A DNA stretch of 64,000 nt from Gillisella vitis. GTDB lineage: Bacteria; Pseudomonadota; Alphaproteobacteria; Rhizobiales; Rhizobiaceae. This document shows positions 36,981 to 46,351 of the stretch, piece after piece. The notes beneath the pieces are model-generated. The model was not told where the DNA came from. It ran no database searches and was given only the letters and a program-made list of their open reading frames with translations. A program made the position numbers and the translations under genes. Every line of letters starts with the position of its first letter. Within the stretch, counting starts at the first letter, position 1. The DNA lies in assembly GCF_021559775.1 (NCBI RefSeq), contig NZ_CP056048.1, positions 496,001-560,000 on the forward strand. Direction: 5' to 3'.

Positions 36981-38051
36981 TCATGGGCATTGTCCAGCTT
37001 GGGTTGCCCCAGATTGGGCCGAGGTCGCACCAAGGCATGCAGGCGATGGGACGACAGAACCCGGTTTTGTGGTCTGTGAGGATGGCGACGGGCTTGTCGC
37101 GCCCGATCGAGCGGGCGAAGGCACTGCTCCATGAGCGCCACTGATCTGGCCGGGTGACGGAATGATCGTATTTTGCGCACCCGCCGGCAATGGCCGGGGA
37201 TTAGGTGTCACCGAACCAGGAGCAGTAGACTGTGATGTCGCCGCGTTCGTCTGGGCCGGACGCGCGGCGCGGGGCTCGGTGGGATGTTGAGCCGGAGTGA
37301 CAGCTAAGGCCGCCGGGACTGGCAGAATGGGGGTTGCCGGAGGATAGATCGGTGCGCTGCTACCGCCCAGGCGGGCGTCGAGCGGGGGAGGGCCGCCGTA
37401 AGGGTTCCAGCCAGGGCTGTCGACGGTGCCGGCAAGGGTAAATCCATACATCAGCGATAGAAGCTGCTGTTCGCTTGCCAACCTGTCGCAAAGGCGCATG
37501 CGGATCTGAACGGTTCCGCCATCGACGAAGGGGCCACGCTGGCCCTGCCGGGCGCGCAATTGCTGCCAGGCATAAAGGCAGAGGTCGTTGCCGCTGGAGC
37601 GGCCTACCGCATAGCCGAACGGCCCAAAATCATTCTGCACCACGTAAGGCGCTCGGGTCATGGCGATGCCCGGCAGGGTGCCGCGCATTTCCGAATTGAT
37701 CCGGGCGTCGGTCAATGAGGCCGAGGAGAGGGCATTATCGCCGTAGCGATTGGGATTTTCCGTTCCGTAAAACCGCACCTGCACGACATTTTGTCCCGGA
37801 ACCGTCGAATTGGTCGACAGGGCAATTTCCTGCTGCACCGCATTGCTGAAGCGCTTTTGCGTGACGCCGACGATGGAAAAGTCGCCCGGCGGTGGTAAAA
37901 GCATGGCTTGGTCTGCGGAGAGCGCCCGCGTTTCGTCGTTCAGCCGCACCGGATTGCCGGCACAGGCGGACAAAAGGGCCACAAGAATAAGAGCGGGCGA
38001 GCAGACTATGCCCCGCACCAGTCCCGCTAGAATCGGTCGGTCTAGAATCAT
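36981..38051 (-). CDS. bcsN: Cellulose biosynthesis protein BcsN, lipoprotein
   Basis: The 356-residue protein starts at ATG 38051, chosen because it gives a clean lipoprotein signal (LVALLSACAG, lipid-bearing Cys near residue 30); an upstream GTG at 38078 is also open. The core has MRGTLPGIAMTRAPYVVQND and NDLCLYAWQQLRARQG, as in BcsN of agrobacteria and rhizobia. The last 120 residues are low-complexity Pro/Ser/Ala/Thr. BcsN is known from alphaproteobacterial cellulose operons but its role is not settled. Confidence 0.8.
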   Translation of the reverse strand: MILDRPILAGLVRGIVCSPALILVALLSACAGNPVRLNDETRALSADQAMLLPPPGDFSIVGVTQKRFSNAVQQEIALSTNSTVPGQNVVQVRFYGTENPNRYGDNALSSASLTDARINSEMRGTLPGIAMTRAPYVVQNDFGPFGYAVGRSSGNDLCLYAWQQLRARQGQRGPFVDGGTVQIRMRLCDRLASEQQLLSLMYGFTLAGTVDSPGWNPYGGPPPLDARLGGSSAPIYPPATPILPVPAALAVTPAQHPTEPRAARPAQTNAATSQSTAPGSVTPNPRPLPAGAQNTIIPSPGQISGAHGAVPSPARSGATSPSPSSQTTKPGSVVPSPACLGATSAQSGATQAGQCP

Positions 38052-38214
38052 AGCATCGTCATACGCCAGAAACTGCACTGACGAAATTTAAAACCTTTCA
38101 AAGTGCAAGACTTCCCTCCCGATCCGATCAAAATAAACCATTTCTTTACCCTAACAGTTAAAAGTCAGATCTTATTGGCTTTGCATTTCGGCCGATAATG
38201 CGGACGGAGTTCTC
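38052..38214. promoter_or_regulatory. Divergent promoter region of the cellulose genes
   Basis: This 163-bp, AT-rich stretch separates bcsN (minus) from the TPR gene (plus) and must hold both promoters. GGAG at 38206 is the ribosome binding site for the plus-strand gene. No clear operator was found. Confidence 0.5.
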
Positions 38215-40497
38215 ATGCGTACATCACTCATAGCGCTTATAGCGATTGCGGCCGGAGCCGTGGGTGCCGTGGGCGTTCTTCCGGGCCATGAGGATCTCGC
38301 GACGGTTTCGAAAAATTCGCAGGCCTCCGGCCAGGATGTCCGTGAGGGCGAGGAGGCTGGCGAGCAGGTGCCGTCTGGAAAATCCGAGCGTCTGCCAGCA
38401 CCCCGGGCCATGCCCGTGCAACTGCTGGCAGAGGCGGGCACGCCCGACCAGTCAGCACCCACCCGACCCAGTTCGCCGCTTGTCCCTGTTGCCGGGGAAC
38501 AGTCTGGCGCACCGGTAAAGCCTACCGAGGGTGGAGGGTCTGGAGAAACCAGCCGCCCATCGGTTGATGCCAGCCGCCCCTCGGTCGATGAAAGTGCGTT
38601 GCGTTATTTTGCTGCCCGTGGTGATACGGTTCGGCTGCAGGCTGAGATTTCTCGCCTGCGCATGCTTTATCCCGGCTGGCAGCCGCCGGAAAATCCAATG
38701 TCCATCGCAACCGGGGTCGATAGCTTTGTCCAGTCGCTCTGGCAGACCTATGCGGACGGGCGTTATGATGAGGTGCGCAAAGCCATTGCCGGACGCCAGC
38801 AGAGTGAACCCGGTTGGATGCCACCGGAGGAATTGCTGGGAAGTCTGAGGCTTGCCGAAACCCGCCAAAGCCTGGTCAAGGCATCCGATGACAAGCGTTA
38901 TGACAGTGTTATCTCACTGGCGTCAGGGGCGCCGGAACTGCTGACCTGTACGGAGGTCGATGTTTTATGGCGTGTTGCCGAGGCTTTCGCCAGGACGAGC
39001 AAGCCGGAACGCGCCCGCGATGTCTATACCTATGTGCTGAAAACCTGCCGGACCCCACAATTGCGGCTGGCATCCATGCAGAAGGCAAGCACTCTGTTGC
39101 AGCCCGCTCTGCTCGAAGATTTGTTGAAGCTCGAACAGCCCAGTGCTGACGGGCAACCGGAATTCGACGGCATTCGTGACGATATTGCCCGCCAGATCGT
39201 GGCGCGCGCCGGACAGGATGCCGGGATTGCCGTGCAGGGCGTTGAGCTGGAGCGGTTGGAAAAGGCTGCCGAACGCGAAGGAAAAGCCAGCGATGCCCTG
39301 CTGCTCGGCTGGTATCATTACCGCCGCAACGACATGGCCACCGCGAAGGAGTGGTTTGACCGCTCCTACGCAAAAGAACCAAATGCCTCGGCGGCTCAAG
39401 GATTGGCCCTGACGCAGGTGGCGCTTGGCACACCGGGCGAAGCGGAAAAGACCATGTTTCGCTTTTACGGCACCGATCAGCAGGCGAGGGCTGTCTATCT
39501 CTCGGCGGTTGCCGCATTGCTGTCGCAGGACCCGCCAAAGGTCATCGACAATGGCGTGCTGTCCCGCATGGCGCCGGTCGTCATTGCAGCCCGCAATGCG
39601 GCGGCAGCCGAGCAGTTCGGCTGGTATGCGCGCGCGCTGCAACAGATGTCGACGGCGGCGGACTGGTTTCGGCTGGTTTTGTCCTGGGATGCCACCTATG
39701 AACCTGCGGCCTATGGTCTGGCCCTTTCCCTCGACACGTTGGGCGACAAGACCGGCGTGGCGCAGATCAAGGCCAAATGGGCCGGCCAGTCCGACCGGAT
39801 CGCCGCAGTCGGCGAAGTCAGGTCTTCCAAAGACAGGCTTGCGGTAAAACAAGCGGTGCGGTCTGCCGACCGATCGGCTGGTGCCGAGATGGGGAGTTCC
39901 CCGTCCGGGGCTGTCAGCCAGACACGCTCAAGACCGACCATGGTTGTCTTGCAGCAAGAAACCGGAACCAGGCGCTCTGGCTGCTCATCAACCCTTCCTG
40001 CCGGGCAATTGTCGCCGCCAGAGGCCTTGATGCGCGGCTGGTGCCTGATGGATCTCAAGCGTCCGATGGAGGCGGTCGAGGCGTTCGACAGGGCATTCAG
40101 CGGCGGCGACCTGCCGCTTCGCCAGGATGCCGCCTATGGCAAGAGTCTGGCGCTGCTGCGGTTGAAGCTGACCGATAAAGCCGCCGCTGCCGCCGCGTCC
40201 GTACCGCTTGGCAAGGAACGGGCGCGTGAGCTGCAATTGGCGATCCTGGCTGATCGCGCTGTGGGCGCCTTCCAGCTTGGCCGAGCCCGTGAGGCGCTGA
40301 TTGCGCTCGACCAGCGCGCGCGCCTGATGCCGGAACCGCAGGATCTGCTTTTGCTGCGGGGCTATGCCTATCAGAAGCTCGGTTATGTCGGCGAGGCGCG
40401 CCAGATCTTCCAGACGCTATCAGATGTCGGCAATACATCCGCTCTCAAGGCCTTGGCCGATATCCGCGCCAATGATCCCGGCGAACCGCATGGCTGA
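38215..40497 (+). CDS. Large TPR-repeat protein linked to the cellulose genes
   Basis: The 760-residue protein has an N-terminal signal or anchor (SLIALIAIAAGAVGAVGVL), a Pro/Ser/Glu-rich linker to about residue 120, then helical TPR-like repeats to the C-terminus (DALLLGWYHYRRNDMATAKE and RAREALIALDQRARL are examples). A duplicated motif SRPSVD occurs in the linker. BcsC combines TPR repeats with a C-terminal beta-barrel; no barrel is visible here. It may be a periplasmic scaffold for cellulose export. It is divergent from bcsN-bcsA-bcsB. Confidence 0.78.
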   Translation: MRTSLIALIAIAAGAVGAVGVLPGHEDLATVSKNSQASGQDVREGEEAGEQVPSGKSERLPAPRAMPVQLLAEAGTPDQSAPTRPSSPLVPVAGEQSGAPVKPTEGGGSGETSRPSVDASRPSVDESALRYFAARGDTVRLQAEISRLRMLYPGWQPPENPMSIATGVDSFVQSLWQTYADGRYDEVRKAIAGRQQSEPGWMPPEELLGSLRLAETRQSLVKASDDKRYDSVISLASGAPELLTCTEVDVLWRVAEAFARTSKPERARDVYTYVLKTCRTPQLRLASMQKASTLLQPALLEDLLKLEQPSADGQPEFDGIRDDIARQIVARAGQDAGIAVQGVELERLEKAAEREGKASDALLLGWYHYRRNDMATAKEWFDRSYAKEPNASAAQGLALTQVALGTPGEAEKTMFRFYGTDQQARAVYLSAVAALLSQDPPKVIDNGVLSRMAPVVIAARNAAAAEQFGWYARALQQMSTAADWFRLVLSWDATYEPAAYGLALSLDTLGDKTGVAQIKAKWAGQSDRIAAVGEVRSSKDRLAVKQAVRSADRSAGAEMGSSPSGAVSQTRSRPTMVVLQQETGTRRSGCSSTLPAGQLSPPEALMRGWCLMDLKRPMEAVEAFDRAFSGGDLPLRQDAAYGKSLALLRLKLTDKAAAAAASVPLGKERARELQLAILADRAVGAFQLGRAREALIALDQRARLMPEPQDLLLLRGYAYQKLGYVGEARQIFQTLSDVGNTSALKALADIRANDPGEPHG

Positions 40498-40617
40498 TAG
40501 AATGACTGGATGCTGTCAGCGTCTTGGGGATTGGGATGCCTGAGAATCTGTTCCGCTTCCGCTGAAAAGGCAAACGAAAGCAAGAGCCTCTCGGGTTCAA
40601 TCTGAACCTGACAAACT

Positions 40618-42651
40618 CTAGTCTCCGGTTTCCTGGATTGTGGTGAGCGGTGCATGGAACGTTGCCGTCAGGCCGGACGGGCGATAGTCCTTATGGGCAT
40701 TGCCTGTTCCAGCCAGTCCCATGCGGATCAGGCGTGAGCCGAAGCCTTTGCGGGTCGGTTCGCTCACGGTCGGTCCACCGCTTTCCGTCCATGTCATCGA
40801 CAGGGTCGGAGTGGCGTCGTTGTCGGCGATCCACCATTTGACGGAAACGCGGCCGCTAGCGTTGGAAAGCGCACCATATTTGAGGGCATTGGTCGCCAGT
40901 TCATGCAGCAGCAAAGATAGCGACAGACCGGCCTTCGGGCCAAGCGCCAGATCGGGACCATCCACGTAAATACGGTCGCCGTCGGCATGCAATGCCAGCA
41001 CCTTCTCGATCACATCGCGCATTTTTGCAGCCGACCAGTTTTGCCGCAGAAGAACGTCATGGGCGGCGCCCAGGGCATGAAGACGGGCCAGGAAGGCGTT
41101 GACGGCTTCCTTTTCCGAGACATCCTTTAATGTCTGCCCGGCAATGGCCTGGACCATGGCCAGCGTATTTTTCAGCCGGTGGCTCAGTTCGTGGTTGAGA
41201 AGTTCCTGTTCTTCCTCGGCCTGAACCTTGGCAAGGGCTGCATAGGTTCTGTCGGCAATGCCGCGCGTAAAGTCCAGTTCATCCTGGCTCCATGTCCGGG
41301 GCTTGTCGTCATGGGCAAAGAGAATACCGACCAGGTTTCCGCCTTTGAGGATCGGCACCTTGATCAGCGACGAAACCCCGATGGAGGCATAGGCATCCTT
41401 TTCTGTGGTCGGCCATTTGCTTGAGGCGACGTTGGGGATCGACAATGTCTCTCCCTTGCGCAGGTGCTCAATCGTTTCTGAAAACCTCTCGAGAGAATGG
41501 CGCCCCGCCAGTGAGACCGTGCCATGAGATGCCCAGTCGAAGGCGACCGCAAAGCTATTGTCGGTCCGATCCACCACGGCATAGCCTGCGCGGGCAACGC
41601 CAAGACCGTCCGACAGGATGGCGGCGGCGCTTTGGGTGATCTCTTCCACAGTGCTGGCGGCGCGAAGTTCGTCTCCCAGCTTTAACAGTGCAGCCTTTTT
41701 CGCTTCTTTCAGCTTGGCATCGGTGGTGTCGAAGACCACGCCGACCATGCGGGTGATCTCGCCTGCTTCGTTGTGAACGAAGCGCGCCCGCCGCGAAATC
41801 CAGCGCAATTCATCATCGTCGGCGCGGATGATCCGATAATCCACGTCAGGGCTGGCCGAACCTTCTCGCCGTGTGACCGGGTTTGAGCGCAGGCCACGAT
41901 CGTCCTCATGCACCAGATCCTCTATCGCCGAAGCCGGATAGGACGTCTGCACGGGAATGCCGAAGACCCGGCAGAACTCGCTGGAAACCGTCATGGTATT
42001 GGTAGCGATGTCCAATTCGAACGTGCCGACCCGGCCGGCCGCCTGGGCGCTTCGCGAGCGCTCGTCCTGTTGTTCCATGGCCGTGACGCGCGCCAGCCTG
42101 CGCTCGCTCAATCGGCGCTGTACCTCCGCCTCACGCGCTTTTTCCTTCAGCGCCTTGCGTAATTCCAGCTGCACCATCACCTGTCGGGCAAGAACCTTCA
42201 ACGTGTCCTGTTGAAGCTCATCCAGTTGCTTGGGTTCGAAACCCAGCACGCAGACGGTGCCGATGGGTAAATTATCAGCGGTTTTCAGGACGGCTCCGGC
42301 ATAAAAGCGCAGATGGGGTTCGCCGGTGACCAGCGGATTGCGATTGAACCGGCTGTCTTGACTTGCATCCGGTATCATCAGGAAATCGTCTTCCAGAATA
42401 GCCTTGGCGCAGAAGGAACTGTCGAACGGTGTCTCGCGCACGCCAAGACCGACTTCCGCCTTGAAGAATTGCCTGCTGTCATCGATCAGATTGACGACGG
42501 CGATCGGCGTCGCGCAGATCCGCGAGGCGAGGGCGGCAATATCGTCAAAATCCTTCTCGCGCGGCGTGTCAAGCACGTCATAGGCCCTGAGTGCCTCAAG
42601 GCGCCGTCTCTCCCGCTGCTCGGCCTGGTCGTCGTTTAATGATTGGCGCAT
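40618..42651 (-). CDS. GAF-PAS-GAF sensor kinase of the HWE family
   Basis: The 677-residue soluble kinase starts at ATG 42651 (MRQSLNDDQAEQ); the frame is open further upstream but without a good start. Domains in order are a GAF (about 20-165), a coiled region, a PAS (about 210-325, GTFELDIATNTMTVSSEF), a second GAF (about 345-475) and an HWE transmitter. The H box is NHELSHRLKNTLAMVQAIAG with His491. HELATNALKYGALS and WTESGGPTV are typical HWE residues. Such kinases are often light or redox sensors of the alphaproteobacterial general stress network; no bilin-binding PHY domain is seen. Confidence 0.88.
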   Translation of the reverse strand: MRQSLNDDQAEQRERRRLEALRAYDVLDTPREKDFDDIAALASRICATPIAVVNLIDDSRQFFKAEVGLGVRETPFDSSFCAKAILEDDFLMIPDASQDSRFNRNPLVTGEPHLRFYAGAVLKTADNLPIGTVCVLGFEPKQLDELQQDTLKVLARQVMVQLELRKALKEKAREAEVQRRLSERRLARVTAMEQQDERSRSAQAAGRVGTFELDIATNTMTVSSEFCRVFGIPVQTSYPASAIEDLVHEDDRGLRSNPVTRREGSASPDVDYRIIRADDDELRWISRRARFVHNEAGEITRMVGVVFDTTDAKLKEAKKAALLKLGDELRAASTVEEITQSAAAILSDGLGVARAGYAVVDRTDNSFAVAFDWASHGTVSLAGRHSLERFSETIEHLRKGETLSIPNVASSKWPTTEKDAYASIGVSSLIKVPILKGGNLVGILFAHDDKPRTWSQDELDFTRGIADRTYAALAKVQAEEEQELLNHELSHRLKNTLAMVQAIAGQTLKDVSEKEAVNAFLARLHALGAAHDVLLRQNWSAAKMRDVIEKVLALHADGDRIYVDGPDLALGPKAGLSLSLLLHELATNALKYGALSNASGRVSVKWWIADNDATPTLSMTWTESGGPTVSEPTRKGFGSRLIRMGLAGTGNAHKDYRPSGLTATFHAPLTTIQETGD

Positions 42652-43020
42652 GAATCTTGTTCTGTCGTGCCGGTTCAAACTCTGGACCGGGCGGGATTTG
42701 CCGAGAGGGTTGCATTTTTTAAAGTGAAGATGCGCTCGCACCTTCGTTACCGAGAAATTCCTGTCCATTCCATCCGGGGGGACAAAGCAGGATGTGAATA
42801 TGCGGAGAGGGTAAACTTTCCATGACGTTTGCCCGCTGGGCTGGAGATTCACTGGTTTATAAGGGCATTATCTGGGCATTTTTTATAGAATTTGCAAGAT
42901 TGGAAATGCAGGTCCTTTTGCGGTGCTTGCTGCGATGTCAGAACATCAATTTTATTTTTAACAGATGGAACATATAGGATTTCTTCTCGTTTCGAGTTCC
43001 TAACGACAACAGGAAGTTTT
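42652..43020. promoter_or_regulatory. Divergent intergenic region with an EcfG-type promoter
   Basis: No gene is seen in these 369 bases between two divergent kinase genes. They hold the EcfG-type promoter listed separately and the ribosome binding site AGGAAG at 43010-43016 for the LOV kinase. Nothing recognisable was found in front of the minus-strand kinase. Confidence 0.5.
42967..42991 (+). promoter_or_regulatory. EcfG (general stress sigma factor) promoter
   Basis: GGAAC (42967-42971), a 16-bp spacer and CGTT (42988-42991) match the established EcfG consensus GGAAC-N16/17-CGTT exactly. The -10 lies 30 bp upstream of the LOV kinase ATG. This predicts that the LOV kinase and its receiver are part of the general stress regulon. 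Confidence 0.75.
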
Positions 43021-44127
43021 ATGACCGACAGCTCAGCTAGACGCGGTGCCGAGGCCGCCGGGCGCAGACTTCTGGCAGAGCATGCATCGGAAGATCCATT
43101 TGCCGCCGCCTTCAAGGCGACCCGCATGCCGATGATCATTACCGATCCCAGGCAGGCCGACAATCCGATCATCTTTGCCAATAATGCCTTTTGCGAGCTG
43201 ACGGGCTATGCTTCCGACGATCTGATCGGCAAAAATTGCCGCTTCCTGCAAGGCCCTGACAGCGACCCGAAAGCTGTGTTGCAGATCCGCAAGGCGATAG
43301 AGGCCGAGCGGGACGTATCGGTCAATATTCTGAACTACCGTAAGGACGGCACGACGTTCTGGAATGCATTGTTCATCAGCCCAGTACGCGATATCCAGGG
43401 CGAAGTGATTTATTTCTTTGCCTCGCAACTCGATTTTACCGATGTGAAAAGCAAGGAAGTGCAGCTGGCCTCGGCAAAATCGCAGGCGGAAGCAGCGGTC
43501 GCCCAGCGTACGCAGGATCTTGTCGATGCTCTGGAGGCAAAAACCACGCTCGTCCATGAGGTCGATCACCGCGTCAAGAACAATCTCCTGACGATTGCCT
43601 CCATCGTCAAGTTGCAGGCGCGGATGACCAGGGACGATACGGTGCGCCATACCTTGCGCTCTGTGCTTAATCGCGTCGAAGCGCTGAGCACGGTACAGCG
43701 AAAGCTGTTTACCTCGAGCGATGTCGGGCGCTTCGATGTGGCGGATTTTGCCCGCGAACTGGTGATTGACATTGTCAACGCGCTGAAACGGGGCGATATC
43801 AATATCACCATGGATCTTTCCCCGGTCTTCGTTCCTGCCGTGAAAGCGTCGCCTCTGGCGCTGATCGTCAATGAGCTGATCGGCGATGCGGTGCGTCGTG
43901 GCCTGAGCGATGGCGGCGGCGAAATCCACCTGACCGTCAACCGGCCAAACGGTCATTTCGTGATTGAAGTTCGCGATACCGCTGATCCGGTGCCGGTCAA
44001 TAGCGAGGATGACGACTTCGGGCGCCTGATGCTGGAAACCTGCATTCGGCAGGTTGATGCCAAACTTGAACGCAAGACTGAGGGCCGCCAGACCATCGTG
44101 CGGGTCACCCTGATGGTTGATAGCTGA
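43021..44127 (+). CDS. LOV-domain blue-light histidine kinase, LovK-like
   Basis: The 368-residue soluble protein has a LOV domain (residues 24-140) with the flavin-binding motif GKNCRFLQ; Cys73 is the photoactive cysteine. The downstream Asn residues (NILNYRKDGTTFWN) and Gln136 in FFASQLDFTD, needed for FMN contacts, are present. A coiled linker joins it to a HisKA_2/HWE-type transmitter with His183 in HEVDHRVKNNLLTIASIVKL. The HATPase is short and divergent (IVNELIGDAVRRGL). It is paired with a LovR-like receiver 14 bp downstream, as in Caulobacter LovK-LovR, and lies behind an EcfG promoter. Confidence 0.92.
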   Translation: MTDSSARRGAEAAGRRLLAEHASEDPFAAAFKATRMPMIITDPRQADNPIIFANNAFCELTGYASDDLIGKNCRFLQGPDSDPKAVLQIRKAIEAERDVSVNILNYRKDGTTFWNALFISPVRDIQGEVIYFFASQLDFTDVKSKEVQLASAKSQAEAAVAQRTQDLVDALEAKTTLVHEVDHRVKNNLLTIASIVKLQARMTRDDTVRHTLRSVLNRVEALSTVQRKLFTSSDVGRFDVADFARELVIDIVNALKRGDINITMDLSPVFVPAVKASPLALIVNELIGDAVRRGLSDGGGEIHLTVNRPNGHFVIEVRDTADPVPVNSEDDDFGRLMLETCIRQVDAKLERKTEGRQTIVRVTLMVDS

Positions 44128-44141
44128 TCTGGAGCATAAAA

Positions 44142-44555
44142 TTGGACATCATGATCGTCGAAGACGAGACGCTGCTTGCGCTTGAACTTGAAGCGGAAGT
44201 GGAGGCAGCTGGCCACACTGTCGTCGGACAGGCGATGAGCCGTGCTGAGGCTATTGAAATCATCGACCGGGAAAAACCGGACTTCGCCTTTGTCGACGTT
44301 CATCTTCTCGACGGACCAACCGGGATCGAGGTTGGGCGGCATCTGACTGAGCGGGGTATTCCCTATGTTTTCGTCACGGGCAATCTTCGGCGGATACCGC
44401 CGGACTTCGTCGGTGCGGTGGGTGCCATTGAAAAGCCCTATACCATGAATGGCTTGCAGAACGCCTTGGATTATATCGGCAAGCGGCTGCGGGGCGAGGC
44501 TAACGTGCAGGCCCCGCCAAGCCTGGTGGTGGCGCCGGAGACCCAGCACGGTTGA
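44142..44555 (+). CDS. Single-domain response regulator, LovR-like
   Basis: The 137-residue protein is a receiver domain alone: acidic pocket VEDE, phospho-acceptor Asp in FAFVDVHLLDGPTG, Lys in AIEKPYT. It has no output domain. The start is TTG 44142 with GGAG 7 nt upstream; ATG 44151 is an alternative. In Caulobacter the similar LovR drains phosphate from LovK and so tunes the general stress response. Here it probably does the same for the upstream LOV kinase. The C-terminal 20 residues are Pro/Ala-rich. Confidence 0.88.
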   Translation: MDIMIVEDETLLALELEAEVEAAGHTVVGQAMSRAEAIEIIDREKPDFAFVDVHLLDGPTGIEVGRHLTERGIPYVFVTGNLRRIPPDFVGAVGAIEKPYTMNGLQNALDYIGKRLRGEANVQAPPSLVVAPETQHG

Positions 44556-44561
44556 GGGCAT

Positions 44562-44594
44562 CGACCTCAAATCCGCGTCGCGGGCTTGAGGTCG
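44562..44594 (+). terminator. Hairpin after the LovR-like gene
   Basis: CGACCTCAA (44562-44570) pairs with TTGAGGTCG (44586-44594), 9 bp, with a GC-rich inner loop (CCGCG/CGCGG) that can extend the stem. It begins 7 nt after the stop and lies between convergent genes. It lacks a T-run. Confidence 0.6.
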
Positions 44595-44648
44595 TCAGGC
44601 CAAATGCCAATGTCATAATGCCAGCGTCGCGGTGACGCCTGGCTGGTA

Positions 44649-44813
44649 TCAGACGCTGACGCGACGGCCTTCCTTATCGGCATTCTTGCGGTCGGCGCCG
44701 TGTTTTTCGATAATGGTGCGGGCATCCTCGACCGATATCCGGTGCTTCTTGGCAAAGGAAACAGGCTCGTAAGGCTGTTGCGCGGTCGTTTCGTTGGTTT
44801 TCTTCTCAGCCAT
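44649..44813 (-). CDS. Small DUF3606-like protein
   Basis: The 54-residue protein starts at ATG 44813 (MAEKKTNETTAQQPYEPVS). The segment VSFAKKHRISVEDARTIIEK resembles the small DUF3606 helical domain found in short alphaproteobacterial proteins, often stress-induced. The C-terminus is basic (RKNADKEGRRVSV). It is convergent with the LovR-like gene and follows rsgA. The family match is from pattern only and its function is unknown. Confidence 0.6.
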   Translation of the reverse strand: MAEKKTNETTAQQPYEPVSFAKKHRISVEDARTIIEKHGADRKNADKEGRRVSV

Positions 44814-45051
44814 GATGGGTGTCCGATCTTGCTTGCTCCGGCGCAGCGCCAGAGTGTGGGTTGAAATCTGTGACATTCTGAAGAGGGAGAATGTGGGCGT
44901 CTGGACCGAGAGACCGGCAGTGTGGCGGTCATGGTCGGTATTTTACCCCGATGGGCTGTATATGGCGATGAATGTCGCGAACTTCAATGTTGAGATGCGT
45001 CTAAGCGGGCCAATAGAGCATTTTTGCATGTCCCGGTACCGCGGAAATGGC

Positions 45052-46146
45052 TTATTTTCCTTTGCGCGGGATTTTATTGCCACGTGGCCCGGTTGTCACC
45101 GGCGTCCTCTTGCGGCTTTCCGTCAGCAGGATACGCCAGCGCTCCAGGCGTTCAGGTGCCAGTTCGCCCTTGGCAATGGCCGCCTGCACGGCGCAGCCGG
45201 GCTCATGGGCATGGGTGCAGTCGCGAAAACGGCATTGCGGCGCAAGTTCGGTAATTTCGCTGAACAAGGTATCGAGCCCATCCGTCACGTCGCTGACATA
45301 GAGCGTGCGAATTCCCGGCGTGTCGATGACCCAGCCGCCACCGCTGATGGCATGCAGAGATCGCGCCGTCGTGGTATGACGTCCCTTGGCATCGTGCTCG
45401 CGGATACCGCCAGTTTTCTGGGGCAGGCCCGTTTCCGAACCGGCTCCCTTCTCCAAACCCGCCAAAGTGTTGACCAGCGTCGATTTTCCAACCCCCGACG
45501 AGCCGACAAGGGCGACTGTCTCGCCGATGCCGCACCAGGGCGCAAGCGCTGCTGCGGCATCCGGGGCGCGAGCATTGACCGTGACCACGGGCAGGTCGCG
45601 TTGCAGGCCTGCTGCCTCATCAACGAACCTTTGAGCATCGTCAACCGTATCGGCCTTGGTCAAAACCAGCACCGGATTGGCGCCGGACTGGTTGGCCATG
45701 ACCAGATAGCGCTCCAGCCGGGCCGGATTGAAATCGGCATTGCAGGACGTGACGATAAACAGCGTATCGACATTGGCAGCGGCAAGCTGTTGGCCGTTGC
45801 GGCCTTCCGTGCGCCGCTGCAAGACGGTCTTGCGCTCCAGCCGGCGGACAAATTCCCCGGTTACCGGATTGGCAAGCACCCAGTCTCCCACCGCGAAATC
45901 GGCGGTATTGCTGTGGTGAGGCAGTCCGAGATCACCGTGTCCGCCAGCATGGATCGCTTCAACCCGGGCGCGGTGAACGGAGGCGATACGCCAGGGCGTC
46001 AGTGCCGATTCATCCGGGCCGATCTGGTCTGCAAAAAACTCCGACCAGCCGAGCGTTGCAAGCAAGGGGGCGGTCAAAATGCGATACCGCAGCGGGCTGG
46101 AGCGATCATCTTGCTTGCTTTCTATCAACGAGTGCCGGGCTATCAA
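45052..46146 (-). CDS. rsgA: Ribosome small subunit-dependent GTPase A
   Basis: The protein is a circularly permuted GTPase: G4 motif LTKAD comes first, then G1 GSSGVGKST, the T-containing switch (GRHTTTARSL) and G3 DTPGIR. An N-terminal OB fold and a C-terminal zinc finger (QCRFRDCTHAHEPGC) are present. It checks the decoding centre of maturing 30S subunits. It is 364 residues if translated from TTG 46146; no ATG lies upstream of the OB fold, so the start is uncertain. Confidence 0.92.
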   Translation of the reverse strand: MIARHSLIESKQDDRSSPLRYRILTAPLLATLGWSEFFADQIGPDESALTPWRIASVHRARVEAIHAGGHGDLGLPHHSNTADFAVGDWVLANPVTGEFVRRLERKTVLQRRTEGRNGQQLAAANVDTLFIVTSCNADFNPARLERYLVMANQSGANPVLVLTKADTVDDAQRFVDEAAGLQRDLPVVTVNARAPDAAAALAPWCGIGETVALVGSSGVGKSTLVNTLAGLEKGAGSETGLPQKTGGIREHDAKGRHTTTARSLHAISGGGWVIDTPGIRTLYVSDVTDGLDTLFSEITELAPQCRFRDCTHAHEPGCAVQAAIAKGELAPERLERWRILLTESRKRTPVTTGPRGNKIPRKGK

Positions 46147-46351
46147 CGTTGTCTGACGACTACATAAGGCGATGTCGGACGCGGGGGAAGAGCAAAAAAA
46201 TGCCTGAAAATTCTAAGGCAAAAATTCCCTGAAACCGAAGTGAATTTTGCGGTAAAATACCACGGCTGACAGCGAAATTTCCTCCTCCCTTACGACAGGT
46301 GAGAAAAGCCTGAACAGGCGGGACGACATTGATTGACAGAGGTAGTTTAGC

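Noticed and set aside
36902..37180. A 92-codon minus-strand frame between bcsA and bcsN
   Set aside because: It lies inside the C-terminal low-complexity part of bcsN in another frame and has no signal of its own.
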